A program made the translations under genes and the position numbers. Under the pieces are notes generated by a model. It was not told where the DNA came from and made no database searches. It saw only the letters and a list, made by a program, of their open reading frames with translations. A DNA stretch of 64,000 bases, taken from Brevibacillus brevis NBRC 100599. Lineage in GTDB: Bacteria > Bacillota > Bacilli > Brevibacillales > Brevibacillaceae. Location: assembly GCF_000010165.1 (NCBI RefSeq), contig NC_012491.1, forward strand, positions 5,506,001 through 5,570,000, read 5' to 3'. Each line of letters begins with the position of its first letter. The first letter of the stretch is position 1. Below, in pieces: positions 1-8,752 of this stretch.

Positions 1-116
1 TAAAAGCGCTCAAAGAAAAACTTTTCCCCTATCAATATCAAAGCGTAGAGCAAAAAGACAAAAACAAAAGTGGCGGCAAATAATTTTGTCACAACGTTTA
101 GTCGAAGTCGTCTCAT
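1..116 (-). CDS. Sensor histidine kinase, N-terminal fragment (cut by window edge)
   Basis: Only the first 38 codons are in the window. The reading starts at the ATG at 116-114, which overlaps the TGA stop of the response regulator gene (ATGA). The fragment begins MRRLRLNVVTKLFAA and continues into a hydrophobic stretch rich in Phe, Val and Leu, which fits the first membrane helix of a sensor kinase. The coupled start and the position directly behind an OmpR-type regulator are the main reasons to call it the partner kinase; no kinase motif is visible because the rest lies outside the window. Confidence 0.7.
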   Translation of the reverse strand, partial: MRRLRLNVVTKLFAATFVFVFLLYALILIGEKFFFERF

Positions 117-793
117 CGCTTTGCCTCAAACTTATATCCAAAACGGATCATCGTCTGAATCAGATGCTGCTCTGTATCCAGCTTGGCCCGCAGTTTTTTC
201 ACATGGGTATCAACGGTGCGATGGTCGCCAAAGTAGTCCATCCCCCAAACCCCATTCAATATGCTATCTCGGGACAAGACCGTCCCTTCATGCTTGATGA
301 AGAACAGAAGCAGCTCATACTCTTTTGGTGTCAATGAAACCGGGACGCTGGCAATCGTAACAGTGTGAGCTCGTTTGTTTACCGTCAATGCTCCAAACTG
401 AGCGATATCATCTCCCCTCCCGATGCTCCCCTCTGCTCTTTTCATCAGAGCCTTGGCACGGGCCACTAATACTTTTGGGCTAAACGGTTTGGTGACATAT
501 TCGTCTGCGCCAAGCTCAAAACCCATCAACTGGTCATCGTCGTCTACTCTTGCTGTAATGATTATGATGGGAATGTCGGATTGCTGGCGGATTTTTCTGC
601 ACACCGACCAGCCATCCATCTCGGGCATCATAATATCTAGTACAACTAAATCGACAGAGTGCAGAGCAAAAAGCTCCATCGCCATTTTACCGTGCTGCGC
701 TTCGTACACTTCCCAAGCTTCTTTTTTAAAATAATCCGATACAAATTCACGTATGAGCTCGTCGTCCTCTACGAGTAACACTTTCCGTTTCAT
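113..793 (-). CDS. OmpR/PhoB-family response regulator
   Basis: A 226-aa DNA-binding response regulator. The N-terminal receiver domain shows the acidic pair after KVLLVEDD, the phosphoacceptor Asp at about residue 53 (VVLDIMMPEMDG) and the conserved Lys in TKPF. The C-terminal winged helix carries LTPKEYELL and the DTHVKKLRAKL recognition-helix region usual for this family. The start at 793 was chosen because AAGGAG lies upstream and the receiver begins there; an in-frame ATG at 1012 would add 73 residues with no domain resemblance. The gene overlaps the following kinase gene, so the two are translationally coupled. The stimulus cannot be read from the sequence. Confidence 0.93.
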   Translation of the reverse strand: MKRKVLLVEDDELIREFVSDYFKKEAWEVYEAQHGKMAMELFALHSVDLVVLDIMMPEMDGWSVCRKIRQQSDIPIIIITARVDDDDQLMGFELGADEYVTKPFSPKVLVARAKALMKRAEGSIGRGDDIAQFGALTVNKRAHTVTIASVPVSLTPKEYELLLFFIKHEGTVLSRDSILNGVWGMDYFGDHRTVDTHVKKLRAKLDTEQHLIQTMIRFGYKFEAKR

Positions 794-991
794 TTCCGCG
801 CTCCTTACTCGTGGTTGTGCATTTATTGCATAGATTACCAATTTATCGTGAAATTTACGAACCTGTATCTCACCGTCACCATTCCTATGACCGCCAACCC
901 TGTTTTTACAAGATGAGTATAGATGGCTGATGTGACCGTTGTGTGTACATGAGGTGGATTTACGAAGAAAAACAAACACCCGAAAATGGCT

Positions 992-1075
992 GAGGCCACT
1001 GAAAACATGCAAAACGAGCCTTAGAATCGATTCTAACGGCTCGTTTTCTTTCGTTGGGACTTTTTCAGTGGCCTC
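992..1075. terminator. Nested double inverted repeat, probable terminator of the LuxR-type gene
   Basis: A perfect 14-bp outer repeat (GAGGCCACTGAAAA at 992-1005 with its complement at 1062-1075) encloses a 10-bp inner repeat (AAAACGAGCC at 1011-1020 with its complement at 1038-1047). The inner loop is itself a 16-base palindrome (1021-1036). It follows the stop of the minus-strand regulator gene at 1093, and T-runs flank the inner stem on both strands. Confidence 0.75.
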
Positions 1076-1092
1076 CGTATAGGCGGGGGATT

Positions 1093-3663
1093 CTACTGGT
1101 CGATCTCACTTTCTCTTAATCTGACGATTGCTTGTGCACGATTTTTTACCTGGAGCTTGCTAAAAATTTGATGCACATGCCCTTTTACCGTCCCCAGTGT
1201 GAGATGCAGCTTGTCCGCAATATCCGAATTCGATAACCCTTCACCGATCAGTGCCAGCACTTCCGACTCTCTTTCCGTCAATTTTTCCAATGCAGGGGAT
1301 ACCCGAATTTGAATATCAAGCGTAGGAAATTCCTTCTCAACACTTTTGAGCAGCATCGAAAGATAGGCCATCTCTTGCTTGGATACGTTTTTGCTTTTAT
1401 AGAGTGAATAGAGCATTTTGGCAACGCCAGAGCCTTCATCCAAAAAAGTGCGTACATAGCCTTCTGGCGCGGCTAACGTCACCGCCATGCGCATACACTC
1501 CATCGCTTCATGCTGCTGTTTTTGGATCATGTAAGCTTGGCTGAGCAGAAGAAAGGCTTCAATCCGACTCCCGAGCCGATCCTTTATTTCCGCCTCGTGC
1601 TTTAAGCTGGTTAGCAGCATAATGGCTGCACTGTCGTTTTTTAAATAGAGGTATACCCGGGCCAACGTCATTCGCTCAAATTCATGCCGGGAAGCGACAA
1701 TATCTACATTCATTTTCGCATAGGGCTCGACCCATTTTTCTATTTCTTCCCGTCGATTTTCTTCGATCCATAATCGGACGCGGAACGTTTCTACAAAAGA
1801 CATCCAATGAGGAGGCGCATCATGCTGGCGGCATAGCGAAGTGATTTCCTCCATGGCCAGCCACATCTCGTCGTTACGGTGCTCTGCTTTTCTCCATCGA
1901 GCCAACGTCAGATAAACCGGGACCAATACACCGAAGTTCAAAGAGATCGTGCCTAACTGAATCGCACGAGGTACGAAATATTTCAACTGCTCAAAATCAT
2001 TTTGCTCATAATAAAGCTCGCCCAAAACGATAGAACCGTAGGCCAATATCCCAAGACCACTGTGCTTCCAGATCGCCCTTAGTTTTGGATAGTATTCATT
2101 CACATTAGACAAATACCCGCTTAAGGCCACACGACTGCGCAGTACGTATGGCTCATCCGAATTCAGTTCAATGCCAACGATGAAGTAGCGGCTGAATTTT
2201 GGCTTCATGTGAACGGATTCTTCCATATATTTGAGAGAAAGGTCTACATTTCCCCGCATCACTTCGATATATCCCCGAAGCACACACATTTCTACGCGGC
2301 AGTCGTCATAGCTCCCATGATTGATCCGAGTTGCTTCGTCAGCCAATTGAAGGAGGATTTCCGCCTGATCAATTTCATTGGACACAGCATGCAGCCAGGC
2401 AAAAGCAATGCACAGCTCGGGGTTGCTTTCCAACCAGGACGAATCAAAGTATCTCATCCATCTGCGCAGTGTAATATTTTCGTACTGTTTCAACATCCAC
2501 GGCGCATGTGCAACGATCAAACGGCTTGCCCGGTTCCAATCCTTTCCGAGAAACGCATGCTCAGTCGCCTCCATGATCCACCCGTGACTTTCAAACCAAC
2601 AGCTTGCAGAGATATGTAGGGCAGGAAGCAGTTCGTTATATGTTTTCCTTACGTGGGAAAGTAGAAGTTCTGCGAACAAATGGTGATAACGATACCACTC
2701 ATTTACGCCATCCAGCGCGATCACAAATGAATTCGTTCGCTCCAGCATGCGAAGGATGTCGTGAGCGTCCGGCTCCCCGGTAACAGCTGCGCATAGATCG
2801 CCTGTCAGACGCGGCAGTATGGACGTTTTCAGCAAAAACATCTGCACCTTTTCTGGAAGTCGTTTCAATACTTCTTCCGTCAAATATTCCCCGACGTACT
2901 TGTCGTTACCGGAAAAATGATGAATGACCTTAGACGCTTCGGGCTTTCCTTGCATGGAAAGCGCTGCTAACTGCAAACCGGCCACCCATCCCTCCGTTCG
3001 TTTGCTTAGCAGGCCAATGGCTTGTTCTGACAAACTCATACCCAGTTGCTCACAGAATAAACGCCGGCACTCCTCTTCATTGAAGCGAAGAGTGTCTGAG
3101 CCCAGTTGCTTCAACTGTTTCCGAACGCGTAGACGATGTAGGGCAAAAGGAGGTTCCTCCCGCGTAATCAGGACGACATGCATATAGAAGGAAGCATGCT
3201 GGATCAGTGTCTGCAATCCTTCATGAATAGAAGGCTCCTTTATGAGGTGGTAATCGTCCAATACCAGATAAAAATCACGTTCAAACCCCGCAATTTCTTC
3301 GAGTAATACGGACATCAACTGCTCAGCAGAAGCTGTGTACTGTGGGTGAAGCACCGAGGAAGATTCTTTGCCCACGCCTTCCTGTGCCATATCAATTGCC
3401 CTAGCAAAATATCGCCAAAAGCGCACGGGATCATTATCTGATTCATCCAGGGAGATCCAACCGGTCGGTTTGCCGGAATTTTGCGTCCATTGACTGACTG
3501 CTGTCGTTTTACCGAAACCGGCTGGCGCACACACGAGAATCACTCTTGCGGCGCCAGCGTCATCGATTTCTTTCCATATCTGATGCCGAAGTAACAAGTC
3601 CGAACCATACTTCGGAACATGAAGCTTGGTTGCGATAAGTGGACTGTACGTTAATAAATCCAT
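1093..3663 (-). CDS. MalT-like LuxR-family ATP-dependent transcriptional regulator (LAL type)
   Basis: An 856-aa regulator with the three-part layout of the MalT/LAL group. A STAND ATPase domain has Walker A APAGFGKTT at about residues 46-54 and a Walker B-like FYLVLDDYHL. A long helical middle (roughly residues 350-760) looks like TPR-type ligand-sensing repeats. A LuxR helix-turn-helix at the C-terminus contains LTERESEVLALIGEGLSN and GTVKGHVHQIFSKL. GGAG lies six bases before the ATG at 3663; the in-frame ATG at 3669 touches the ribosome site and is unlikely. The gene stands alone, so its targets are not indicated. Members of this family usually sense a small inducer and act as activators. 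Confidence 0.93.
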   Translation of the reverse strand: MDLLTYSPLIATKLHVPKYGSDLLLRHQIWKEIDDAGAARVILVCAPAGFGKTTAVSQWTQNSGKPTGWISLDESDNDPVRFWRYFARAIDMAQEGVGKESSSVLHPQYTASAEQLMSVLLEEIAGFERDFYLVLDDYHLIKEPSIHEGLQTLIQHASFYMHVVLITREEPPFALHRLRVRKQLKQLGSDTLRFNEEECRRLFCEQLGMSLSEQAIGLLSKRTEGWVAGLQLAALSMQGKPEASKVIHHFSGNDKYVGEYLTEEVLKRLPEKVQMFLLKTSILPRLTGDLCAAVTGEPDAHDILRMLERTNSFVIALDGVNEWYRYHHLFAELLLSHVRKTYNELLPALHISASCWFESHGWIMEATEHAFLGKDWNRASRLIVAHAPWMLKQYENITLRRWMRYFDSSWLESNPELCIAFAWLHAVSNEIDQAEILLQLADEATRINHGSYDDCRVEMCVLRGYIEVMRGNVDLSLKYMEESVHMKPKFSRYFIVGIELNSDEPYVLRSRVALSGYLSNVNEYYPKLRAIWKHSGLGILAYGSIVLGELYYEQNDFEQLKYFVPRAIQLGTISLNFGVLVPVYLTLARWRKAEHRNDEMWLAMEEITSLCRQHDAPPHWMSFVETFRVRLWIEENRREEIEKWVEPYAKMNVDIVASRHEFERMTLARVYLYLKNDSAAIMLLTSLKHEAEIKDRLGSRIEAFLLLSQAYMIQKQQHEAMECMRMAVTLAAPEGYVRTFLDEGSGVAKMLYSLYKSKNVSKQEMAYLSMLLKSVEKEFPTLDIQIRVSPALEKLTERESEVLALIGEGLSNSDIADKLHLTLGTVKGHVHQIFSKLQVKNRAQAIVRLRESEIDQ

Positions 3664-3851
3664 ACGCATCTCCTGCCTAGAAGTAAAATGACATTCATGA
3701 AGGAAACATGGAGCGTAGCCTTTCTATTGATGACTGGAAGCGTAATGAGGTTGGCTAACGGGGGAAAATGGGATCATATAATGATAGGAAATATTGCTCA
3801 GATTAAAGATACAGCAAAGTCGCTCCTGCGTGGGTATTTTTTTTATGAAAG

Positions 3852-4970
3852 TCATCTAACCATTCTGTTGATTCGTCTGGCTTCTATCGCAACCTTTTTA
3901 CTGTACAGCCTTTTATCCTGTTTGAGTTGCAGCACCTTGGCACACTGGTGCGCCTTTCTCAAAACGTTCTTGCTGTAGTTGTTTGTCGCTTTCAACATCT
4001 GATTAGCCCAGTGGTACGCTTCTCTAGCCAAAACCTCGTTGCTATCCTTTGCCTTCAAGCTGATATCCAACAAGGTCTCGCTCAAGCTTCTGCCCAAACC
4101 GGTACTCCTCCAGGAAGAAAAGAGTTTGAGCTCTGGTTCGCACTGCTTGACGCTCGCAAAAGCCTGGACCCAATCCTGTTTGAGCAAATGGATTTCGGCG
4201 ATTTTTAACCAAAGGAATACTTTATCAAACGAATCTTCCTGTTCCGGTAGATCTAGTGTGAGGTAGTGAAGTGCCTTGTCGTACTCTTCCAATTGTTTTG
4301 CCTGATGATACAGCAGAGAATAATTCTTTTTGTCAGAGCCGAGCTGCTCCTCTAGCTTCTCCAGTAATTTTCTGGCTTCTGCCATGTTACCGAAATCACA
4401 TGCTCTGTCCATTAACGTAATCAAGGACTCATCCTCGGGATTGGCGGGGTAATTCCTCGCCTTGGATTGAAACCATCGCTCCATATGTTCAGCCGAATAC
4501 ATCGTTGCCAGCTCCTCTTTCTTATTCTGAAAGAAAGAGCTGATTCGGTACAGATCGTTCTCTTCGATATACGTGATCGCCTCTTCAATCCCCGCTGAAA
4601 TAATATACTCGGTATCAAAACCATAATAGGTATCAAAATTGCTTAATTTTGCCTGCTCAAACAGAGGGATATGGGTAACATCCTTATACTTCGCCAACAG
4701 GTAAGCCACGATGTCCATCGATTCATGTAATCCCTGATACGGATGGAACTTATGCATCTCAATCTCTTGGCTCATCAAATAGTACAGGAGCTCCTTGTCT
4801 GCTTCTGTCACAGTCTGATCGTATTGAAGCTGAACGATCAGCGCGTATCTTTTCAGCCCATTTTTGTCATAACCGTATGCATCCTTACATTTGCTGTATG
4901 CAAAAGAGCCCCAAAGGTCTTTGGAATGTTTGATCAATGGCAATTGCTCGGGTATTTGGTGGATTTCCAT
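3852..4970 (-). CDS. Uncharacterised TPR-like helical protein
   Basis: A 372-aa soluble protein of unknown function. The last 200 residues are alpha-helical with alternating small and bulky residues (for example MAEARKLLEKLEEQL and YDKALHYLTL), which suggests degenerate tetratricopeptide repeats. There is no signal peptide, membrane helix or catalytic motif that I recognise. GAGAGGAG lies upstream of the ATG at 4970. It is divergent from the RDD gene at 5103 with about 130 bases between, so the two may share a regulatory region. A protein-protein scaffold role is a guess from the repeat character only. Confidence 0.72.
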   Translation of the reverse strand: MEIHQIPEQLPLIKHSKDLWGSFAYSKCKDAYGYDKNGLKRYALIVQLQYDQTVTEADKELLYYLMSQEIEMHKFHPYQGLHESMDIVAYLLAKYKDVTHIPLFEQAKLSNFDTYYGFDTEYIISAGIEEAITYIEENDLYRISSFFQNKKEELATMYSAEHMERWFQSKARNYPANPEDESLITLMDRACDFGNMAEARKLLEKLEEQLGSDKKNYSLLYHQAKQLEEYDKALHYLTLDLPEQEDSFDKVFLWLKIAEIHLLKQDWVQAFASVKQCEPELKLFSSWRSTGLGRSLSETLLDISLKAKDSNEVLAREAYHWANQMLKATNNYSKNVLRKAHQCAKVLQLKQDKRLYSKKVAIEARRINRMVR

Positions 4971-5102
4971 ATGCTATTCTCCTCTCCCCTGCATGGGATA
5001 GCCTTGCTTATCTTTTCCCATTCTAATCGTCTACAATTGACAATACAATTTTCAAAATGGTTAAATGTAATATGTTTACATTTCTTCAGGAGGTGCACAA
5101 AA

Positions 5103-6176
5103 TTGGAGCAACAACCACCATCATCATCGGTACCGACAGAGTTTTCTCCGCTTGCCCAGCAGGAACCACCCAAAAACATGGGAGATTTATCGAAATCGTA
5201 CGACAGGGCGACGATTTTTTTTACGAGATGGGGAGCCCATGTTCTTGATTATATTCTTCTCGCTTGTTTTCTAACCGGCTTTCTCTCGTTTGGGGTTTCC
5301 ATCACCAAAGACGTCTACAGTCTCTATTTTTTCATCTTAGCCGCAATTATCCTATGTTCCTATTATGTACTGTTAGAAGGACTTACCGGATATACGATCG
5401 GAAAATTTACTTTCCGCATCATTGCTGTTAATGCAGAAGGACGACCACCGGGGTTATGGAAATCATTTATCCGTTCCCTCATTCGTCTATTCGAAACAAA
5501 CGTATTTCTTCTAGGCGGATTGCCAGCCGGTATCAGTGTGTTGGCTTCCGACAAAAAGCAACGGTTAGGCGACCTGGCAGCGAATACATACGTCGTGAAA
5601 GTGAAGGATCTGAACAACGTCAGCAAAAAGCAAACCACCGTACTCGCTATTGTCTTTTCCATCGTAGCCGTTTTATCCATCATTGGTATGATTTTTGGAA
5701 TGATCGATATCGCATCAAGAACGCCTACCGAAGAAATTTTCTATAGCAAGGATAAACAGTTTCAAATATCGGCCCCTTCGGATTGGAGCAAGGATTCATC
5801 CCTTCACGATGAAGCTGATATAGGAATCTCCAATCGTAGTCGCGAAAAGTATTTATTGGTACTGTCAGAATCGAAACAGGATGTAGACAGTTCATTGACG
5901 CTTCAAGAATATGCCCAAGTCATTGAAGCAAACCTTCAAGAGGGAGTAGATAATGTATCCATTGATAAACAGATTCGTACTGTAGTCGACAACCAGGTGG
6001 CCATCCAATTCAATGCCAAAGGCGAAGTAGACGGCATTAAGGTCGCTTATATTGTGACATTAGTCGAAACGCCTACACATTTTCATCAAATCATGGCTTG
6101 GACAGAAGAAAAAAGATTTGCATCCCTCAAGCAAGAACTGCAAAAGGTCAGCGCAAGTTTTCGCGAGGTAAAATAG
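5103..6176 (+). CDS. RDD-family membrane protein with C-terminal extracytoplasmic domain
   Basis: A 357-aa membrane protein. A Pro/Gln/Ser-rich N-terminus is followed by an RDD-type domain: ARG-type start of the domain near FFTRWGAHVLDY, TIGKFTFRI, and GDLAANTYVV near its end. A further helix (TTVLAIVFSIVAVLSIIGM) precedes a C-terminal domain of about 140 residues that resembles the soluble PsbP/DcrB-like fold by pattern (FYSKDKQFQISAPSDWS). I chose a TTG start at 5103 because AGGAGG sits nine bases upstream; no ATG in this frame fits the domain boundary. RDD proteins are often transporters, some of them Na+/H+ antiporters; here the substrate is unknown. Confidence 0.82.
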   Translation: MEQQPPSSSVPTEFSPLAQQEPPKNMGDLSKSYDRATIFFTRWGAHVLDYILLACFLTGFLSFGVSITKDVYSLYFFILAAIILCSYYVLLEGLTGYTIGKFTFRIIAVNAEGRPPGLWKSFIRSLIRLFETNVFLLGGLPAGISVLASDKKQRLGDLAANTYVVKVKDLNNVSKKQTTVLAIVFSIVAVLSIIGMIFGMIDIASRTPTEEIFYSKDKQFQISAPSDWSKDSSLHDEADIGISNRSREKYLLVLSESKQDVDSSLTLQEYAQVIEANLQEGVDNVSIDKQIRTVVDNQVAIQFNAKGEVDGIKVAYIVTLVETPTHFHQIMAWTEEKRFASLKQELQKVSASFREVK

Positions 6177-6188
6177 TGACAGAACACA

Positions 6189-6213
6189 GAAGCCACCTTC
6201 ATCAGGTGGCTTC
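6189..6213 (+). terminator. Rho-independent terminator after the RDD gene
   Basis: GAAGCCACC (6189-6197) pairs with GGTGGCTTC (6205-6213) over a seven-base loop, 12 bases after the stop of the RDD gene and followed by a pyrimidine-rich stretch. It also lies just beyond the end of the convergent peptidase gene and may serve both. Confidence 0.8.
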
Positions 6214-6224
6214 TTCCTCTTGCA

Positions 6225-8546
6225 CTACTTCTCTATCGGTTCTCTATCACTGGCCTTTTTGTTGGCTATTTGATTTCCCCATGGAGGTTCGGCTCTCATC
6301 AAGTGCCGTATAAAATAATCCCATTTTCTGCGGATAAAGTACGGCTCCATAGAAAATCCGTGATGTCGGTTGGGCAATATCAGCATGTCAAAGTCTTTAT
6401 CCGCTTTAACCAATGCATCCGCCATCCGAATCGTTTGGGAAGGATGCACATTATCATCCATATCGCCACTCACCAGCAAGAGCTTTCCTTTCAGATTCGC
6501 TGCCAGACGAGCATTGTCTTGATCTCTGTACAATACCGGATCATACAATCCTTGATAGCGTTCTGCCCATGCTGCTATATACAGCCGTTGATCATGATTT
6601 CCACACGCGGAAACAGCAACCTTGTAACAGTCAGGAAATGAGAGAATGGCCCTTGTCGAAGCGTAGCCTCCCCCTGACGAGCCCCAGATGCCTACCCGGT
6701 CAATATCCACATACGGGTAGCGCTCAGCCAATTGCCTTACCGCTGTCATATGGTCAAGCAAGCCTCCTGCTTCCTCCAACTTTCTGTCTGAGACGTCATG
6801 GAACGCTTTCGAACGATAAGGTGTTCCCATTCCATCCAGGATCAATACGATAAAGCCCAGCTGCGCTAATGACTGTCCACCACCCAGCGGGTCATGGTTT
6901 CGGCCTGGATCGAGTGCGAAAGCTTTCGGTGTGTTGATGATCTGTGGTCCCCCGTAAATGTAATCGACAACCGGATACTTGCGGGAAGAATCAAACGGGA
7001 ATGGACGCAGCATCACCCCATAAAGATCGGTCACGCCGTCTCGTGCTTTGACGGTAATCCTTTCTGGAAATTGGTACCCCATCTCGAGCAGCATTTCCAC
7101 ATCTGCGTACTCCAATTCTCGAATGAGGCTACCATCTACCGAGCGGAGAACAGTTACTGGCGGTAAATCAACTCGCGAAAACGTATCGACGAAATACTTC
7201 ATAGTGGGAGAAAACACAATATCATGCTCTGCATCTTCAGGTGTTAACAACGACAAACCGGTTCCATCCAGACGAACGCGGTACAGGTGTTGATAATAAG
7301 GATCGCGTCCTTCCTCAAGCCCACCTCCAGTGATGTACACCCATCCCTGCTGCTCGTCCACTGCCATCAGCCTACGTACCGTCCAGGGGCCCGATGTGAT
7401 CGGATTGCGAATCGCTCCCGTTTTGCCATCGCAATGGTAGAGGTGGCTCCATCCATCACGCTCTGAATGCCAGATGAACGAGCCATCGGCCAATAATCGA
7501 ATATTCGGATTAGACGCTCCGAGATTATGCAGGTCTTGGTTCAAAAACGTATCGCTTTGTTCCCGCAGTAGCGTGCAAACCTCACCAGTGCAAGCATCCG
7601 CTACGGAAAAATCGACCGAACGGGCATCACGGGACATCCGGGTGATATAGATCTGTTTACTGTCGGATGACCATCCGGCCATTTGCATCCCCGGAGTGAG
7701 GGGTGAGACTGGGCATGCCTGTAATGGCTCGCTTTCAATTCGGACTATGGTTCGAGTTTCCAGATTACAGATTACTAGCTCTGCCAATGGTACGTGTTCA
7801 TCGCCAACTATTGGATAACGGTACGAGTGCAGTACCGGTCTGACCCCTTCCCCTTTTGGTACAGATTGGATCAGATGCATCTCGCGCACCTTTCTTTGGT
7901 CAAGCCTATGGGTCAGCAGCATCTTGGAATCGGGTGACCATATCACCACTGGAGGAAGCTTACTGCCATTCAATCGCTCCGCTACGGTCGAGAGCCTACA
8001 TTCAGGTTGGGTTCCGTAATCATAGTAAGCCTTGCCGTCATAGGTAAGCCTGATACGCCTTCCGGTTTCGAGTGATCGAACATACAAGTTGTGATCATAT
8101 ATGAACGCCACCCATTTTCCATCTGGAGACGGCAGTTCATCCATCGTCGGCTTTTTAAAATGATCGATGGGCTTGCAGCTGTATTCCTGTAAATCACACT
8201 TCCAAACCGTACCGTCCATCTCAAACTGGAATGCCGATCCACTCTCAGTAAACATAAGTTCCCCAAGTGGCAACGTTTCTGCGCTATACGTTTTACCTGC
8301 ATGACATGACAAACAGACAGCTAATCGTTCGTGATCGAATGCTGGCTGACTCGTATTCTGTTCAGCATCCACGATCACATATTGCCTGCCAGTCCCCTTT
8401 TCCAGACGTAGTTCACGGATGTACCAGAACTGATTCCCACTGATCCAGTTTGGCCTGACAAAAGCATTGAATATTGCATCGTAATAATTGGCGGGATGCA
8501 AGCGTTGTGCCCTCTCATACTGTTCCCATGTGACAACATTCTCCAT
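6225..8546 (-). CDS. S9-family prolyl oligopeptidase / dipeptidyl peptidase IV-like
   Basis: A 773-aa serine peptidase with the DPP-IV layout: an N-terminal beta-propeller (about residues 60-500, including SPDGKWVAFIYDHNLYV) and a C-terminal alpha/beta hydrolase. The nucleophile lies in GIWGSSGGGYAS (about Ser624). The acid is in GDMDDNVHPSQ (about Asp697) and the base in NRHHGF (about His729). All three are present and in order, so it is expected to be active on proline-containing or short peptides. No signal peptide is seen, so it is probably cytoplasmic. A GAGGGGG ribosome site precedes the ATG at 8546. It is a single-gene unit. Confidence 0.92.
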   Translation of the reverse strand: MENVVTWEQYERAQRLHPANYYDAIFNAFVRPNWISGNQFWYIRELRLEKGTGRQYVIVDAEQNTSQPAFDHERLAVCLSCHAGKTYSAETLPLGELMFTESGSAFQFEMDGTVWKCDLQEYSCKPIDHFKKPTMDELPSPDGKWVAFIYDHNLYVRSLETGRRIRLTYDGKAYYDYGTQPECRLSTVAERLNGSKLPPVVIWSPDSKMLLTHRLDQRKVREMHLIQSVPKGEGVRPVLHSYRYPIVGDEHVPLAELVICNLETRTIVRIESEPLQACPVSPLTPGMQMAGWSSDSKQIYITRMSRDARSVDFSVADACTGEVCTLLREQSDTFLNQDLHNLGASNPNIRLLADGSFIWHSERDGWSHLYHCDGKTGAIRNPITSGPWTVRRLMAVDEQQGWVYITGGGLEEGRDPYYQHLYRVRLDGTGLSLLTPEDAEHDIVFSPTMKYFVDTFSRVDLPPVTVLRSVDGSLIRELEYADVEMLLEMGYQFPERITVKARDGVTDLYGVMLRPFPFDSSRKYPVVDYIYGGPQIINTPKAFALDPGRNHDPLGGGQSLAQLGFIVLILDGMGTPYRSKAFHDVSDRKLEEAGGLLDHMTAVRQLAERYPYVDIDRVGIWGSSGGGYASTRAILSFPDCYKVAVSACGNHDQRLYIAAWAERYQGLYDPVLYRDQDNARLAANLKGKLLLVSGDMDDNVHPSQTIRMADALVKADKDFDMLILPNRHHGFSMEPYFIRRKWDYFIRHLMRAEPPWGNQIANKKASDREPIEK

Positions 8547-8713
8547 GCCAATCCCCCTCTTTCAAAGTGAGATACAAGAATCATGTGCTTCACATTTTCG
8601 AACGACAAATTTCCTTAATTATCCATTTGTTACATACATACGTAAAGAGCGCGATAATATATCTCCAAATTTACTATTTTAGCACCTGACACGTGAATTT
8701 TTTCAAATGAAGA

Positions 8714-8735
8714 AAGAGGCGATCTCTCGCCTCTT
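8714..8735 (-). terminator. Terminator of the diguanylate cyclase gene
   Basis: AAGAGGCGA (8714-8722) pairs with TCGCCTCTT (8727-8735) over a four-base loop. Read on the minus strand it follows the cyclase stop at 8753 and runs into TTTCTT and then a T-rich stretch. Confidence 0.7.
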
Positions 8736-8752
8736 CGCTCCTAACATAGATT

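Noticed and set aside
794-1012. N-terminal extension of the first response regulator
   Set aside because: The receiver domain begins at the ATG at 793, which has AAGGAG; the extension has no domain character and reads into the terminator region.
4743-5102. ATG-started extension of the RDD protein
   Set aside because: It would run antisense through the 3852-4970 gene and the divergent promoter region; the TTG at 5103 has an AGGAGG at good spacing.
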